From Sapria himalayana (Eukaryota; Streptophyta; Magnoliopsida; Malpighiales; Rafflesiaceae): a stretch of 64,000 bases of DNA. The stretch lies in assembly GCA_029783825.1 (NCBI GenBank), contig JAREIK010002044.1:85971-149970 (forward strand). Reading direction: 5' to 3'. Both the position numbers and the translations under genes were made by a program. Shown piece by piece: positions 11,901 to 24,344 of the stretch. Within the stretch, counting starts at the first letter, position 1. The number at the start of each line of letters is the position of its first letter. Below the pieces are notes generated by a model. It searched no databases and was not told where the DNA came from. It saw only the letters and a program-made list of their open reading frames with translations.

Positions 11901-14900
11901 ATGTATATATATCTATTTCTCTATCTATCTATTTATTTAACTATCTGTCAATCTACCTATCTATCTATCTATCTCTATATCTATCTAAATATCTATCTAT
12001 CTATTTATATATCTATATATCTTTCTATATTTGTATTTGTCTATCTTTCGATCTAATTATATATCTATCGATCTATCTATCTATCTGTCTATCTGCCTAT
12101 CTATTTATTTGTCTATCTGTCTATCTATCTATCTATCTGTCTATATGTCTATCTGTATATCTGTCTATCTATCTATCTGTCTATCTGTCTATCTGTCTAT
12201 CTATCTATCTATTTATCTATCAATCTTTTTGTCCGTCTATCTATCTATCTATCTATCTCTCTAGTTATCTTTCTGTCAATCTATTTGTCAATATGTCTAT
12301 CATTCAATCTATTTTCCAATCTGTCTATCTATATATCTGTCTATCTATCTATATGTCTATCAATATATATCTCTATTTGTCTATTTATCTATCTATATGT
12401 CTATTTATCTATCTATTTGTTATCTATTTATCAATCTATATATCAATATGTATATCTATCTATCTGTCTATTTTTCTATATCTCGATATTTTTATCTATC
12501 TAATTATCTATCTTTCTATCTTTCAATCAGTCTATCTATCTATATATCTATCTATATATTTATCTGCCTATATTGTTATCTGGCTGTATGTGTATTTACC
12601 TATCTAACTATCTGGCAATCTATATATTTGTCTATCGGTCTATCTATCATTTTGTCTATCTATTTATTTATCTATCTGTCAATATGCCTATCTGTCTATA
12701 TTTTTATATATCTATCTGCTAATCTGTCTATGTGTCAATCTACCTATCTATCTATATATTTGTAAATCTATCAATATGTCTCTCTATCTATCTTTCTATT
12801 TGTCTATCTATCAATCTATCAATCTATCTAACTATCTTTCTATCTCTATATCTATCTATCTATCTGACTATCTAGCTATCTGTCTATCTATCTATCTGTC
12901 TATCTATCTAATTATCTATCTTTCAAGTGTCTATCTATTTATTTATTTATCTATATATCTGTATATCTCTCAATCTATCAATCAATCTATCTATCTGTCA
13001 ATTTATGTATCTTTTAATCTGTATATCTATCTATATGTCTATATGTCTATCTGTCAATCTGACTATATGTCTATATATCTGTCTGTCTATCTGACTACCT
13101 ATCTATTCTTTCTATTTGTCTATCTATCTATCTATCTATATAATTGTCTATCAGTCGATCTATCTATCTGTCTATTTGTCAATCTAACTAACTATCTATC
13201 AATCTATATATCTATTTGTCTATCAATCTATCTGTCTATCTATCTAGATGTATATCTATCTATCTGTCTATATTTCTATTTTTCTATTTGTCTCTCTGTC
13301 AATCTATATATATGTCTATCTATCTATCTATCTAACTATTTGTCTATATGTCCAACTTTATATCTATCTTTCTGCCTATATTTAAATCTATCATAAAGTC
13401 TATATTATATATGTGTCTATCTGTCAATCTATTAATTTGTATATATGTCTAAGTGCTTATATTTCAATATATATATCTTTGTATATGTATATATGTCTAT
13501 CTGTCTATATGTATATCTATCTATCTATCAAACTATATATATATATATTTGCCTATATGTCTATCTGTATATCTGTCGATATGTCTATTTGCCTATCTGT
13601 CTATCTGTCTATATGTATATCTATCTATCTATCAAACTATATATATATTTGCCTATATGTCTATCTATATATCTATCAATATGTCTATTTGCCTATCTAT
13701 CTATGTGTCTATCTTTCTATCTATCTATTTATTTATCAGTCTATCTGTCGATCTATCTGTCTATCTATCTATCTTTCTTTCTTTCTATCTATCTCTCTTT
13801 TTATCTTTATATCTATCTTTCTGTCTATCATGTCTATCTATCGATTTGTCTATTTGTTTATCTGTATATCTATCTATATTTCTCTCTATCAATTTGTCTA
13901 TCTTTCTATCTTTCGATCAATCTATTAGTTTTTAAATAAATCTATCAATTTTAAATCTATCAATCTATCAATCTATATTTATATTTATCTCTCTATATTT
14001 CTATCTATCTATCTATTTATATATCTATCTAACTATCTATCTATTTATCTTTCAATTAATCTATCTATCAATCTATTTATCTGTATATCTATCTATCTAT
14101 ATATTTTTATATCTGTCTATCTATCTATTTATCTATCTGCCTATTTGTCTATCTATTTATATGTCTATCTGTCTATCTGTCTATTTTTTTTATATGTATA
14201 TCATAGTAATTGTCTATTTTCTATGTTTCTATCTATGTTTCTTCATATCTATAAATATGTCAAAAAGTCCATATGTCTATGTCTCTATCTATCAATCTAT
14301 CAATCTGTCTATCAATCTATCTGTCTATCTGTATATTTGACTAATTGTCTATTTATCTATCTTTATATATGTCTTTCTGCCATATATAAATCTGTCAATA
14401 AGTCTATATGTCTATGTGTCTATCTTAAAATAATCAATCTGTCTAACTATCTATGAGCTTATCTTTCTATCTATATATCTTTCTATATGTCTATCTGTCT
14501 ATTTGTCTTTTTGTCTATCTGACTGTATGTATATTTATTTATCTATCTGTCTATTTACCTATCTGTCTATCATTATATTTGTTGATCTGTCTATTTGCCT
14601 ATATGTCTATGTGTCTATGTTTCTATCTGTCTATTTATTTATTTGTCTATCTATATATCTGTCAATCTGTTTATCTAGCTATCTATATATGTATCTATTA
14701 TATCTCTTCTATTTATTTATCAATCATTTTATCTGTGTATATCTATTTATTTGTCTATATGTCTATCTATCTTTCTCTCTCTCTCTCTCTCTCTTTGAAT
14801 TTCTATCATTCGATTTGTCTATTGGTCTTTCAGTAAATCTATAAATTTTTCAATCTATCAATCCATCAATCTTTCAATCTATCTATCTATTTTTCTTTCT

Positions 14901-17690
14901 TTCTATATATTTTTATGTCTCTCTATCTATTTGTTTTTCTATCTATCTATCTATCTGTCTATTTGTATATCAATTTATATGTCTGTGTCTATTTATCTAT
15001 CTGTTTATCTCTATATATGCCTCTTTGTCTATATATCTGTCTCTATGTGTCAATCTATCAATCTGTCTATTTATCTATCTGTCTATGTGTAAATATAACT
15101 ATTTACCTATCTGTCTATCTTTATATCTATCTTTCTACCTAGATATAAATCTGTCAATATGTCTATGTCTATCTTTCTATCTATCAATCTATAAATCTAT
15201 CTAATTCTTTATGTGCTTATCTTTCAATCTATCTATCTCTCTATATGTTATATGTCTATCTATTTATTTATCTATCTATATGTCTATCTTTCTATATGTA
15301 TATCAATCTATCTATCTGTCTATTTTCCTATCTGGCTATTTGTATATCTCTCGATTTATCGATTTTTCTATAAGTCTATGTATCTATATGTCTATCTATC
15401 TATTTATTTATCTGTCTATCTATTTATCTGACTATATGTCTATCTGTCAATCTGTCTATCTATCTTTTTATCGGACTATCTATTTATCTCTCTATCTATC
15501 TATCTATCTATCTTTCTGTCTATCTTTCTATCTATCTATCAGTCAATTAGTCTATCTGTCTATCTATCTATCTTTCTCTTTTTATATCTTTCTATCCATC
15601 TATCTTTTGATTTGTCTATCTTTCTTTCTGTAAATCTGTCAATTTGTCAATCTATCAATAAGTCAATATATCAATCTATCTATATGTTTATCCCTCTATA
15701 TATATCTCTCTCTATCTATCTGTCTATATGTCTATCTGTTTATTTATCTATCTATTTATCTATATATCTATCTATCTGTTTATTTGTTTATCAGTCTATC
15801 TACCTATCTGCATATCTATGTATCTGTTATTTTATTTATATATCTATAAATCTATCTATCTATCTAGCTTTCTATTTGTTTTTGTGTCTATCTGCCTATC
15901 TGTCTATCTATCTATCTATATATCTATTTTTCTATTTATCTTTTTGTCTATCTGCCTATCTGTCTTTCTGTATATTTTCTTATCTGCTTATTTGTCTCTC
16001 TATCTATCTATTAGTCTATTTATATATCTATCTATATGTTTATCTAACTATCCATCTGTCTATCTATCTGTCTATCTCTATCTCTATCTATCTATCTATA
16101 TATCTTTATATTTATCTATCTATCTATCTATCTATCTGGCTATCTGTCTATATTTTTTTCTATCTATCTGTCAAGCTATCTATCTATCTATCTTTCTTTC
16201 TTTATATTTGGCTATCTATCTATCAATCTATCTATTTGTCTATCTGTCTCTCTATCTAAATATCTCTGTATCTATGTTTCTTTGTGTATGTCTGTCTATC
16301 TATTTATCTGTCTGTCTATCTATCTGTCTATCTGATTCTATATATGTGTTTAGATATATATATATATATATATATATTTCTATATGTTTATCTTTCTATT
16401 TGTATATCTGTCTATCTGTCTTTTTGTCTATCTATCTGTCTATCTATCTATTTGTCTATGTGTGTGTGTGTCTATCTTTCTTTCTATCTATCGATCTATC
16501 TGTCTAACTATATATCAATCTATCTATCCATCCATCTATCAATCAATCTATTTATATATCTAACTATATGTCTATATCTATCAATTTATCTTTCTACCCG
16601 TCTATCAGTTTATTTGTCTATCTATCTTTCTATTTATTTGTCTACCTATCTATCTATCTATGTGTACATTTATCTATCGTTATGCTTATGTGTATATCTA
16701 TCTATCATTCTATCTGCCTATCGACCTATATGAAGGTATTCTTATCTACCTAATTTTCTATTTATCTATCTGTCTATTTATAAATCTATCTATATGCCGA
16801 TCTATCTATATATGTATATGTCTATATGCCTATCGGTATAAATTTATATCTTACTATCTATCTATCTATCTGTCTGTCTGTCTATATGTCTATATGTCTT
16901 TCTATCTATCTCTCTATCTTTCTATTTATCTTAATGTTTATTTATCTTTCCGGATATCTATCTATCTTTCTTTCTATCTATATGTCAACCTATCTATCTA
17001 TACATCTATTTATCTATCTTTTTGTCTATCTGTCTATTTGTCTATCTATCTATATTTCTATATGTCTATCTATATATCATTTTATATTTATGTGTCTCTG
17101 TGCCTATGTGTCTATCTGTACATCTACCTATCTATCTATTTATGTATCTATCTAGCTATTTATTTGTCTTTGACTATCTATCTAGCTAGATATGTATTTT
17201 TCTTTCTTTCTATGTGTCTAATTGTCTATTTATCTATCTGTCTATCTCTCTATCTCTTTATCTTTCTATCTGTTTGTCTCTCTGTCTGTCTTTCTATCTA
17301 TCTGTCAATCAATCAATCAGTCTATCTATCTATCTATCAATCTGTCTATATATCTATCTGTCTATCTATCTGTCTGTCTGTTTATATGTATATCTATATA
17401 TCTGCATATTTCCCTATCTGTCTATCTATCTATTTGTCTATATATTTATCTTCCTATCTGTCTAACTATCTATCTGTCTATCTATCTATCTTTCTTTCTA
17501 TCTATCTATCTATCTATCTACCTATTTATCTATCTTGTATCTATCTATCTGTCTATCTATTTTCTATCTATCTATCTATCTATATATCTATCTATCTATC
17601 TATCAATGTTTATATCTATCTGTCTATCTGTCTGTATATCTATATATCTATATGTCTATTGGTCTATCTGTCAATTTGCCAATCTACAAA
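5662..17690 (+). repeat. Degenerate TCTA (GATA) tetranucleotide array, left block
   Basis: About 12 kb consists almost wholly of TCTA units with frequent TCTG, TTTA, TCAA and ATATA variants. Because the period is four, twelve bases encode Ser-Ile-Tyr-Leu in every plus-strand frame, which creates many long false reading frames. The minus strand reads TAGA and is full of stops. The variants are not random: blocks of variants recur at about 3.1 kb, and shorter tandem duplications exist (for example about 104 bases near 13.50-13.70 kb). Short pure AT tracts are embedded, for example at 8936-8973. Confidence 0.97.
8450..13450 (+). repeat. Higher-order duplication, about 3.1 kb apart, inside the TCTA array
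   Basis: Variant strings in 8.45-10.3 kb recur in the same order in 11.55-13.45 kb. Three anchors are the segment starting CCTTTCTATCTTTATGTCTA (8556 and 11641), the string TGTATGTGTATTTACC (9453 and 12585), and CTAC followed by TATCTATTCTTTCTATTTG (9951 and 13095). Their offsets are 3085, 3132 and 3144 bases, which fits one segmental duplication followed by small indels. Confidence 0.8.
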
Positions 17691-17812
17691 GCTCAAGCTG
17701 TCCACAAATTCAGAAGTGTTCAGCTATCTATTGGTCTATCTGTCTATTTGACAATCTACAATAGACATATATGTCTATGTGTCTATTGGTATATTGGTCT
17801 ATATATCTATCC
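17691..17812 (+). repeat. TCTA units mixed with a duplicated LINE scrap
   Basis: Inside the array, 17695-17725 reads AGCTGTCCACAAATTCAGAA and then GTGTTCAGCT. These are the same words as in the LINE island at 17821-17850, but in permuted order, as expected from a tandem duplication of a roughly 26-base LINE segment. About 90 bases of TCTA-like sequence separate it from the island. Confidence 0.65.
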
Positions 17813-18840
17813 AGATGAAAATTCAGAAGTGTTCAGCTGTCCACAAATAGGGAGGGAAGAAGAAATAGAGGAGGATGTTTTGGAAAAAATAAAAGATGAT
17901 TTAGAAATGTACGAAGAGGATTGGGAAAAACTTACAAGAGCTTAAGCAATGGAAGCCATCAAAAGAATGGCTACGCACCTTGGACAACAAGAAAAATATA
18001 TTCAAATAATGCACGATGCCCCAAATATATACAAGTTGCCAAGGAACAAGAAGAAGCATTTGAATAGGACAAATGAGTCTAAATGCACAACAAGAGCATA
18101 AGCAAAATCTAACTTAAATGGATAGATATCTTTATTGGAACATTAGGGGGGTGGCAAAAAATCCCTCGTTAAATAGACTAAAACGTTTAATAAAAATTCA
18201 TAGAATATCTCTGCTAATTATAGCGGACCCTATGATTCAGAAGGACCAATTGAGTAAATATAGCAAACTACTAGGGTTTAACAATGCATTTGTTAATTCA
18301 AACGGTAAGCTCTGTATTATGTGGCACACTTACATGAATATTATAATAATTAAAGACACAAAACAAGTAGTTCACTTTAAATCTAAAATAAATGCATAGG
18401 TTATGATTTCGACTATGTATGCTAAAAATAATAATAAAGATAGGTTAGAATTATGGAAGGAAATGCGTGACATAGCGAAGAAAGACACCCCATGGATCAT
18501 AGGTGGGGACTTTAATGTAATTAGAAGTGTGAAAAATAAGAAAGGTGGTAAAATCCCAGACAAAGTAGCCATGCCACAATTTAATGACACTATCACCAGT
18601 GCAAATCTGATAAAAGTGAATTTTATAGGATCAAGCTATACCTGGTGTAATAACTGGTAGAAAAGATGGGCAATCTGGGCAAGGTTAGATAGGGTTTTGT
18701 GTAATGCGAAGTGGGTAGCCTCTTAGGGGGTCGCAGGGCTCAGACATTTAAACATAACTTGCCCTGACCATAGTCCATTGCTCATTTCCATCAATAAAAG
18801 TCAGTATATTACGAGCAATTTTAAATTTCAAAATATGTGG
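17813..18840 (+). mobile_element. LINE fragment island inside the TCTA array
   Basis: A kilobase of the same LINE family as at 1-5450, in the opposite orientation, is flanked on both sides by TCTA array. It begins inside the acidic ORF1 tail (SEVFSCPQIGREEE), includes the ORF1-ORF2 spacer, and ends inside the endonuclease at NFKFQNMW. Neither a LINE 5' end, a poly(A) nor a target duplication is present. It is therefore an internal fragment bounded by array sequence, not a simple insertion. Confidence 0.9.
18118..18840 (+). pseudogene. LINE ORF2 endonuclease fragment
   Basis: The frame starts with MDRYLYWNIRGVAKNPSLNR, matching the ORF2 start at 3963 on the minus strand. A stop at 18399 and a further break follow. 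A second open part (18403-18660) carries the endonuclease motif GGDFNVIR, then GSSYTWCNNW. After another stop (TAG where Trp is expected, 18658) the frame continues with WARLDRVLCNAKWVA and HLNITCPDHSPLL, and the LINE homology ends abruptly at 18840. The missing reverse transcriptase makes it a dead fragment. Confidence 0.88.
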
Positions 18841-21197
18841 GTTATCTGTCGATTTGTCCATCTATCTATCTCTTTATCTCTCTATCTATCTATTTATCTA
18901 TCTTCCCATCAATCTATATGTCTATTTTTCTATCAGTCGAACTATTTATCTGTCTACCTATCTACCTCTCTATCTATCTATATTTATATCTGTCTATCTA
19001 TCTATCAGTCTATTGGTCTTTTTGTCTATCTGTATATTTGTATATGTGTCTATCTATCTATCTTTCTATCTATTTGACTATCTATCTATGTGTCCATTTA
19101 TATATCTATATGTCTATCAATCTATCTACCTATATACCTATCTACATATTTGCTTATCTTCCTATCTATCTATCTCTCTATTTGTCTGTTTATAAATCTT
19201 TCTATAAGTCAATCTATCTATATATGTATATATCTATTTTTTAACTATCTATATATCTATAGGTGTATCTGTATATCTGTTTATCTATTTATCGATATAT
19301 CTATCTATCTCTCTATTTATCTATATGTTTATCTTGCTATCTGGCTATATGTCTATCTTTATATCTATCTATCTGTCCATATATATATATCTTTCTATCT
19401 CTCTATCTGTATATATGTCTATCAAGCTATATTCCTATCTTTCTATCTATCTATTCTCTATCTATTTATCGATCAATATATCTAAATATCAATCTGCATA
19501 TCTATCAATCTTTATATCTGCCTATCTGTCTATTCTATATCTATCTGTCTATCTATTTTTTTTCTATATGTCTATCTATCTATCTATCTATATATTTGTA
19601 TATCTGTTTATTTGTCAATTTGACTATATGTCTATCTGTCTATCTATCTATCTGTCTGTCTTATCTTTGTCTATCTTTCTATCTGTCTATCTATCAATCA
19701 TTCTGTCTATCTATCTATCTATCTAAATAACTAATTGTCTGTCTGTCTATCTTTCTTTTCGTATATCTGTCTATCTATCTAACTATCTATCTATCTGTAT
19801 GTCTATCTGTCTATCTGTATATCTATCTCTGTCTCTGTCTAACAATCTAAATATACAACTATCTAACTATCTATATATTTGTCTATCTTTCTGCTTATCT
19901 ATCTATCCAACTAACTAACTATATAATTATCTTTCAGTCTATCTGTGTATCAATTTATCTGTCTAATTGTCTATCTATCTATTTATCTATCTTTCTACTA
20001 ACCTATTTATCTAAATATCTACCTATTGTCAAAGTGTGTATCTGGTTATCTATTCATCTTTCTTTATATATATCTATCTATCTATATAACTATATATATT
20101 TGTATATATATCTATCAATTTAACTGTATATCTATATATCTGTTTACTTGTCTATCTATCTATTTGTCGATGTAACTATCTATCTATATATCTAGCTATT
20201 TGACTATGTATCAATAAATCTATCTATATGTCTATATGTCTTTCATTCTATTTGGCTATCTGTCTATTTATCTATTTGTCTATCCATCCATATATATATC
20301 TAACTATATATCTAATTTTTCTACTTATCTACCTATTTGCTTATTTAACTATCTATAAATTTGTCTATCTATCTATAGGACTATCTATTTTTCTATCTAT
20401 CTCTTTATATATCTATATATCTATCTATCTATCTCCGTGTCCATCAATTTATATGTATATCTATATATCTAGCTATGTATCTATATATCTATCTATTTTC
20501 TATCTATTTGTCTATGAGTTTATTAATCTATCTATCTATCTATTATTTTATCTATCTGTCGATCTATCTATCTGTCTGCCTATCTTTCCATATGCCAATC
20601 TACCTATCTATCTATAATTCTATCTATTTGTCTATCTATCTACCTATCTACATATTTGTCTATAAATATATCTTTATATCTTTCTATCTTTTTCTACATC
20701 TTTCTATTTGTCTATCTAGCTTTATGTATATCAGTCTATATGTATATTGATCTATGAATATATCTATTCATCTCTCTAGTTATAGATAAATTTATCTATC
20801 AATATGTATAAATATATATTTATCTATATGTCTATAGGTCTATTTGTTTATCTATTAATCTAAGTATTTCTCTATTAGTCTATCATTCAATATCTTAATC
20901 TATCTATATGTCCATAACATTTTATGTCTATCTATCTGTCTGTCTATCTATCTATCTATATATGTATCTATCTATCTATCTATAAATCAATTTGTATATT
21001 TGTTTATCTGTCTTAGTGTTTATTTATCTATCTATCTATCTAACTATATCTCTATTTGTGTATCTATCTATTTTTCTATCTTTCTATCTCTATCTATATA
21101 TTATTTATTAATGTCTCAATCTATCAATCTATCTATTTGTCTATATATATATATATATATATATATCTATCTATCTATTTGGTTATCAACTTTCTTG

Positions 21198-21229
<32 letters not shown>

Positions 21230-21633
21230 ATCTATATGTATATCTATCTATCTATCTATATATCTACCTATGTGCCTATCTGTCTATCTATTTATTTTTG
21301 TATTTATCTTTCTATCTATTTAACTATCTATCTATCTATTTGACTATTTATCAGTCAATAAATCAATCTATCATATGTCTATTTGTCTATCTATCTATCT
21401 ATTTGTAATTTTGTTTAATTATATATTTTTCTATTTATCTTTCTCCCTATTGTCTTATCTATCGATCTACTAACCTATATATTTATTTGTCTATCTATCC
21501 ATTTGTCTATTTGTTTATCTATCTAACTTTTTATATATCATGTCATTTTTTTCATGTGTCGATCAATCAATCTATCTATTTAGTTGTCTATCATTCGATT
21601 TGTCTATTTTCTATTTTTCTATCAGCATATCTT

Positions 21634-21691
<58 letters not shown>

Positions 21692-21914
21692 TTTCTATTT
21701 ATCTTTGTATCTATTAGGCTATCTAACTTTCTCTCTATATGTCTTTCTATCTATCTATCTACATATCTATTTATCTATCTATCTATATATGTGTCTCTAT
21801 GTCAATCTGTATATCTTGCTATATGTCTATCTATCTATTTATAAATCTTTCTATCTATATGTCTATGCTTATATGTATTTATCTTTCTATTTGTTGATAA
21901 CTTTATCTATCAAT

Positions 21915-21952
<38 letters not shown>

Positions 21953-21984
21953 TTATCTATCTATCTATCCATATGTCTATATGT
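18841..21984 (+). repeat. TCTA tetranucleotide array, middle block
   Basis: The array resumes right after the LINE island and runs to the CACTA-C insertion. It has the same variant units as the left block. It contains pure AT tracts (21145-21164, 21199-21228, 21638-21688) and a CA/TA tract (21914-21952). All plus-strand reading frames in it are Ser-Ile-Tyr-Leu artefacts. Confidence 0.96.
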
Positions 21985-21987
21985 TTA

Positions 21988-22240
21988 CACTACAAAAAAA
22001 TCTCAAATAACTATGTAAAATTCCCTAGCTAAATGGGGTGTTTCCGTCACTAAAGTGGATATAACAATGAATTAACAATGGGATTTTTCTCAATCTAAAG
22101 TGCTTGTCTCAAGAATTAATTAGTAAATATATTCCCTAGCAAAATTAGCGAGTGAAAATTCCCTCGCTAAATTAGCGAGGGAATATTCCGTAGTTAAATT
22201 AGCGAGGGAAAAAATCTCAAGCTATTTTAATTCCATAATT
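21988..22240 (-). repeat. CACTA-C 3'-type end with subterminal repeats
   Basis: After the CACTA tip there are repeated words AATTCCCTAGCTAAAT, TTCCCTCGCTAAATTAGCGA and AATCTAAAGTGCTTG. The same word order is found at the reversed end at 58085, at 27250 and at 63405. In CACTA elements, repeated subterminal motifs like these are bound by the tnpA-type protein. Binding here is inference. Confidence 0.85.
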
Positions 22241-22499
22241 ATTTTCACATTTTTAATTTTTTACATTAAATTTAATTACATAATTTCAAATTTTTATATT
22301 AAATTTAATAAAAACTTAAACTATAAACCATTAATTATAATTAACAAAAAATAAAATCAGTTAAAAAAATATTTTGATACAATATGTTACAAAGTTAAAA
22401 CAGAAACATAACAAAACTTGATTACATCTTATTCTTCATCAATGTATCTAATGATAGTACATAAAGTATAATCTGTCCGTGAAATTGATGTTGCTTTCT
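22241..22499. other. CACTA-C noncoding internal sequence
   Basis: AT-rich sequence homologous, in inverted orientation, to 57340-57640 of CACTA-B (for example CATAAAGTATAATCT here and AGATTATACTTTATG there). It is element backbone and no gene is seen. Confidence 0.7.
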
Positions 22500-22502
22500 C
22501 TC

Positions 22503-22680
22503 CCCCAACTCCTCAAGATCTGCATACTGTTCTAGCACTCGAGCATGTCCCTCCATGGCCATCTACATTGCTTCCTTTAGTTCTATCCTACATTTCCTCT
22601 CTACCTCTAACTTCTTCTTCCTTTTATCTGCCAATGCCCTTTTTGTATCTAGCTGCTCTTCCAACAACACTTTTTTTAAC
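22503..22680 (-). pseudogene. Captured fragment of a KIN-12 (PAKRP1-like) kinesin
   Basis: One minus-strand frame of about 58 codons reads LKKVLLEEQLDTKRALADKR and, further on, ERKCRIELKEAM, a stop, then MAMEGHARVLEQYADLEEL. This matches the coiled-coil region behind the motor of plant phragmoplast kinesin-12 proteins, where a Gln stands at the stop (CAG to TAG). Motor domain and flanking exons are missing. The match stops at 22500, exactly where sequence shared with CACTA-B resumes, so the piece was captured by this element after the two copies split. Identification is from remembered family sequence. Confidence 0.72.
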
Positions 22681-22689
22681 CTTGCGATC

Positions 22690-23985
22690 TATTGCATGTA
22701 TGTATACTTGTGAATGTAAGTATGTGCATGTGTGTCTGTGTAAACACACACACATGTACTTTCATCCAAATACACATACCATCAAAGACAATAGAAGAAA
22801 TAATCAAGTGCTTAAAAAACACACATATAGGTCTCTCAGGCATGGTCAGCATCTGCCAGTTCTTTGTCCTCAGGTACTCCATGCAAATAAAAAAAATTGA
22901 TACAACTGCATATGGAGTATAACATACTACATTTACAAACCAAAAAAGAACACAATACAATGCCGCTGATAAATAGATTGACTAGCACATGCAACACAAA
23001 CTGCCAATTGCTAGAAATTTCACACAATGTGATAATCATGAGCTTATTTTTAAATTATCAAATCAAGATTTTTCTAAGATTTTTTGTGAATTGCCCATCA
23101 ACATATTCTTCTTTGTTGCCAAGCTTCATGCATCAGTCCATGGTTAATTATAAGAAAGTTACAAGTGCCAAACAAAAGGGAAATAGAAGTTGAAATGATA
23201 ACAGACTGCATGGTATTGAATTTTTGCACACTTATACGTTCATAGGAATCCACTGAAGCAAAGAAACTTGAAAGAAACCAAAAAAAATTAGAAAAAAAAT
23301 GCAATGCACGAGAAAAGAACACAATGTAGCTCACCTTTGTATTATATTCCCCACTTGAGTTTTACAAAGACCATCTTTATAGTCAAGTTGTTAAGAAAAG
23401 GCTTGGGATCAACAGAGATGGTCTGCAATATTCATTAATAAAAAAACTAATGAACGATACTATCATGCACGTATGCATCAGATATTTCTCTACGTTTACT
23501 TAAAAATTCATAAGCATGTATATATACAATATACATGCATACAGCAAGAATATACTATAACTATATGTGTCCAATCACATACACGCACACACACACACAC
23601 ATGCACACACTATTTTCCTATCTTCTCATATTTTTTTGTCTTGTCCATATATTACACCTTTCTAGTTCAACTGAATCATTGATACATGGAAATGGTCATT
23701 ACCAAAAATCACACAACCTAAAATAGATATAATATACTTGATGAATAACCTCGTACAAACAATGCCCTTATATACCATGTTATTTTTATTATGGAAACTC
23801 TTAGGATGAATAACCTCGATATCACTCTCGAAGTGTACTTGTGTGTGCCAGGCATGCCTCAATGTGTATGATATGCTAATTCTTCCTCAAAAAAGCTATC
23901 AATAGAACAATGTATCAATTGATAAAGTAGAGAACATGGCACCCAACAAAACATAAGCAATATCACAAACATCATGCTCATCAAT
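22690..23985. other. CACTA-C internal region, partly shared with CACTA-B
   Basis: 22740-22960, read on the minus strand, is homologous to 55870-56090 of CACTA-B (shared words KCSML and CMCI, and shared nucleotide blocks). This may be an old exon of the element or an old capture. I do not recognise 22960-23985. A minus-strand stretch at 23098-23334 is open for 78 codons but has no recognisable motif. Nothing else is supported here. Confidence 0.5.
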
Positions 23986-23989
23986 AAGA

Positions 23990-24215
23990 TAGTTATATAT
24001 AGTATATATGTACATATAATACTATAGTGTATATGTATATATACTAAGTATATATGTACATATAATACTATAGTGTATATGTATATATACTAAGTATATA
24101 TGTACATATATACTATAGTGTATATGTACATATATACTATAGTATATATGTACATATATATTGCAGTATATGTACATATACACTATAGTATATATGGATG
24201 TCTTATAGATATAGA
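23990..24215. repeat. Palindromic ATATGTACATAT tandem repeat
   Basis: Tandem copies of about 40 bases combine the palindromes TATATGTACATATA and TATACTAAGTATATA with ATACTATAGTGTATATG. Related tracts occur at 28150-28390, 29500-29700 and 56095-56440, all within this CACTA family, so it belongs to the element backbone. Confidence 0.75.
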
Positions 24216-24344
24216 ATAGCAGGTATAGATATAGATATAGAATAGCAGGTTAAGTATTATCCCATTTATACTTCACAAAGAAGGCACAAAACATCACTAT
24301 CAACATTAATAAGAAATACAAATCTTATTTAAATTTACAAAAAT

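Noticed and set aside
5741..20750. Dozens of long plus-strand reading frames rich in Ser, Ile, Tyr and Leu
   Set aside because: They are the translation of TCTA repeats; a four-base period gives the same Ser-Ile-Tyr-Leu peptide in all three frames and lacks stops on this strand. There is no start context, domain or codon bias.
5662..21987. CRISPR-like regular repeats
   Set aside because: Repeats are contiguous tetranucleotides without unique spacers, and the sequence is from a plant.
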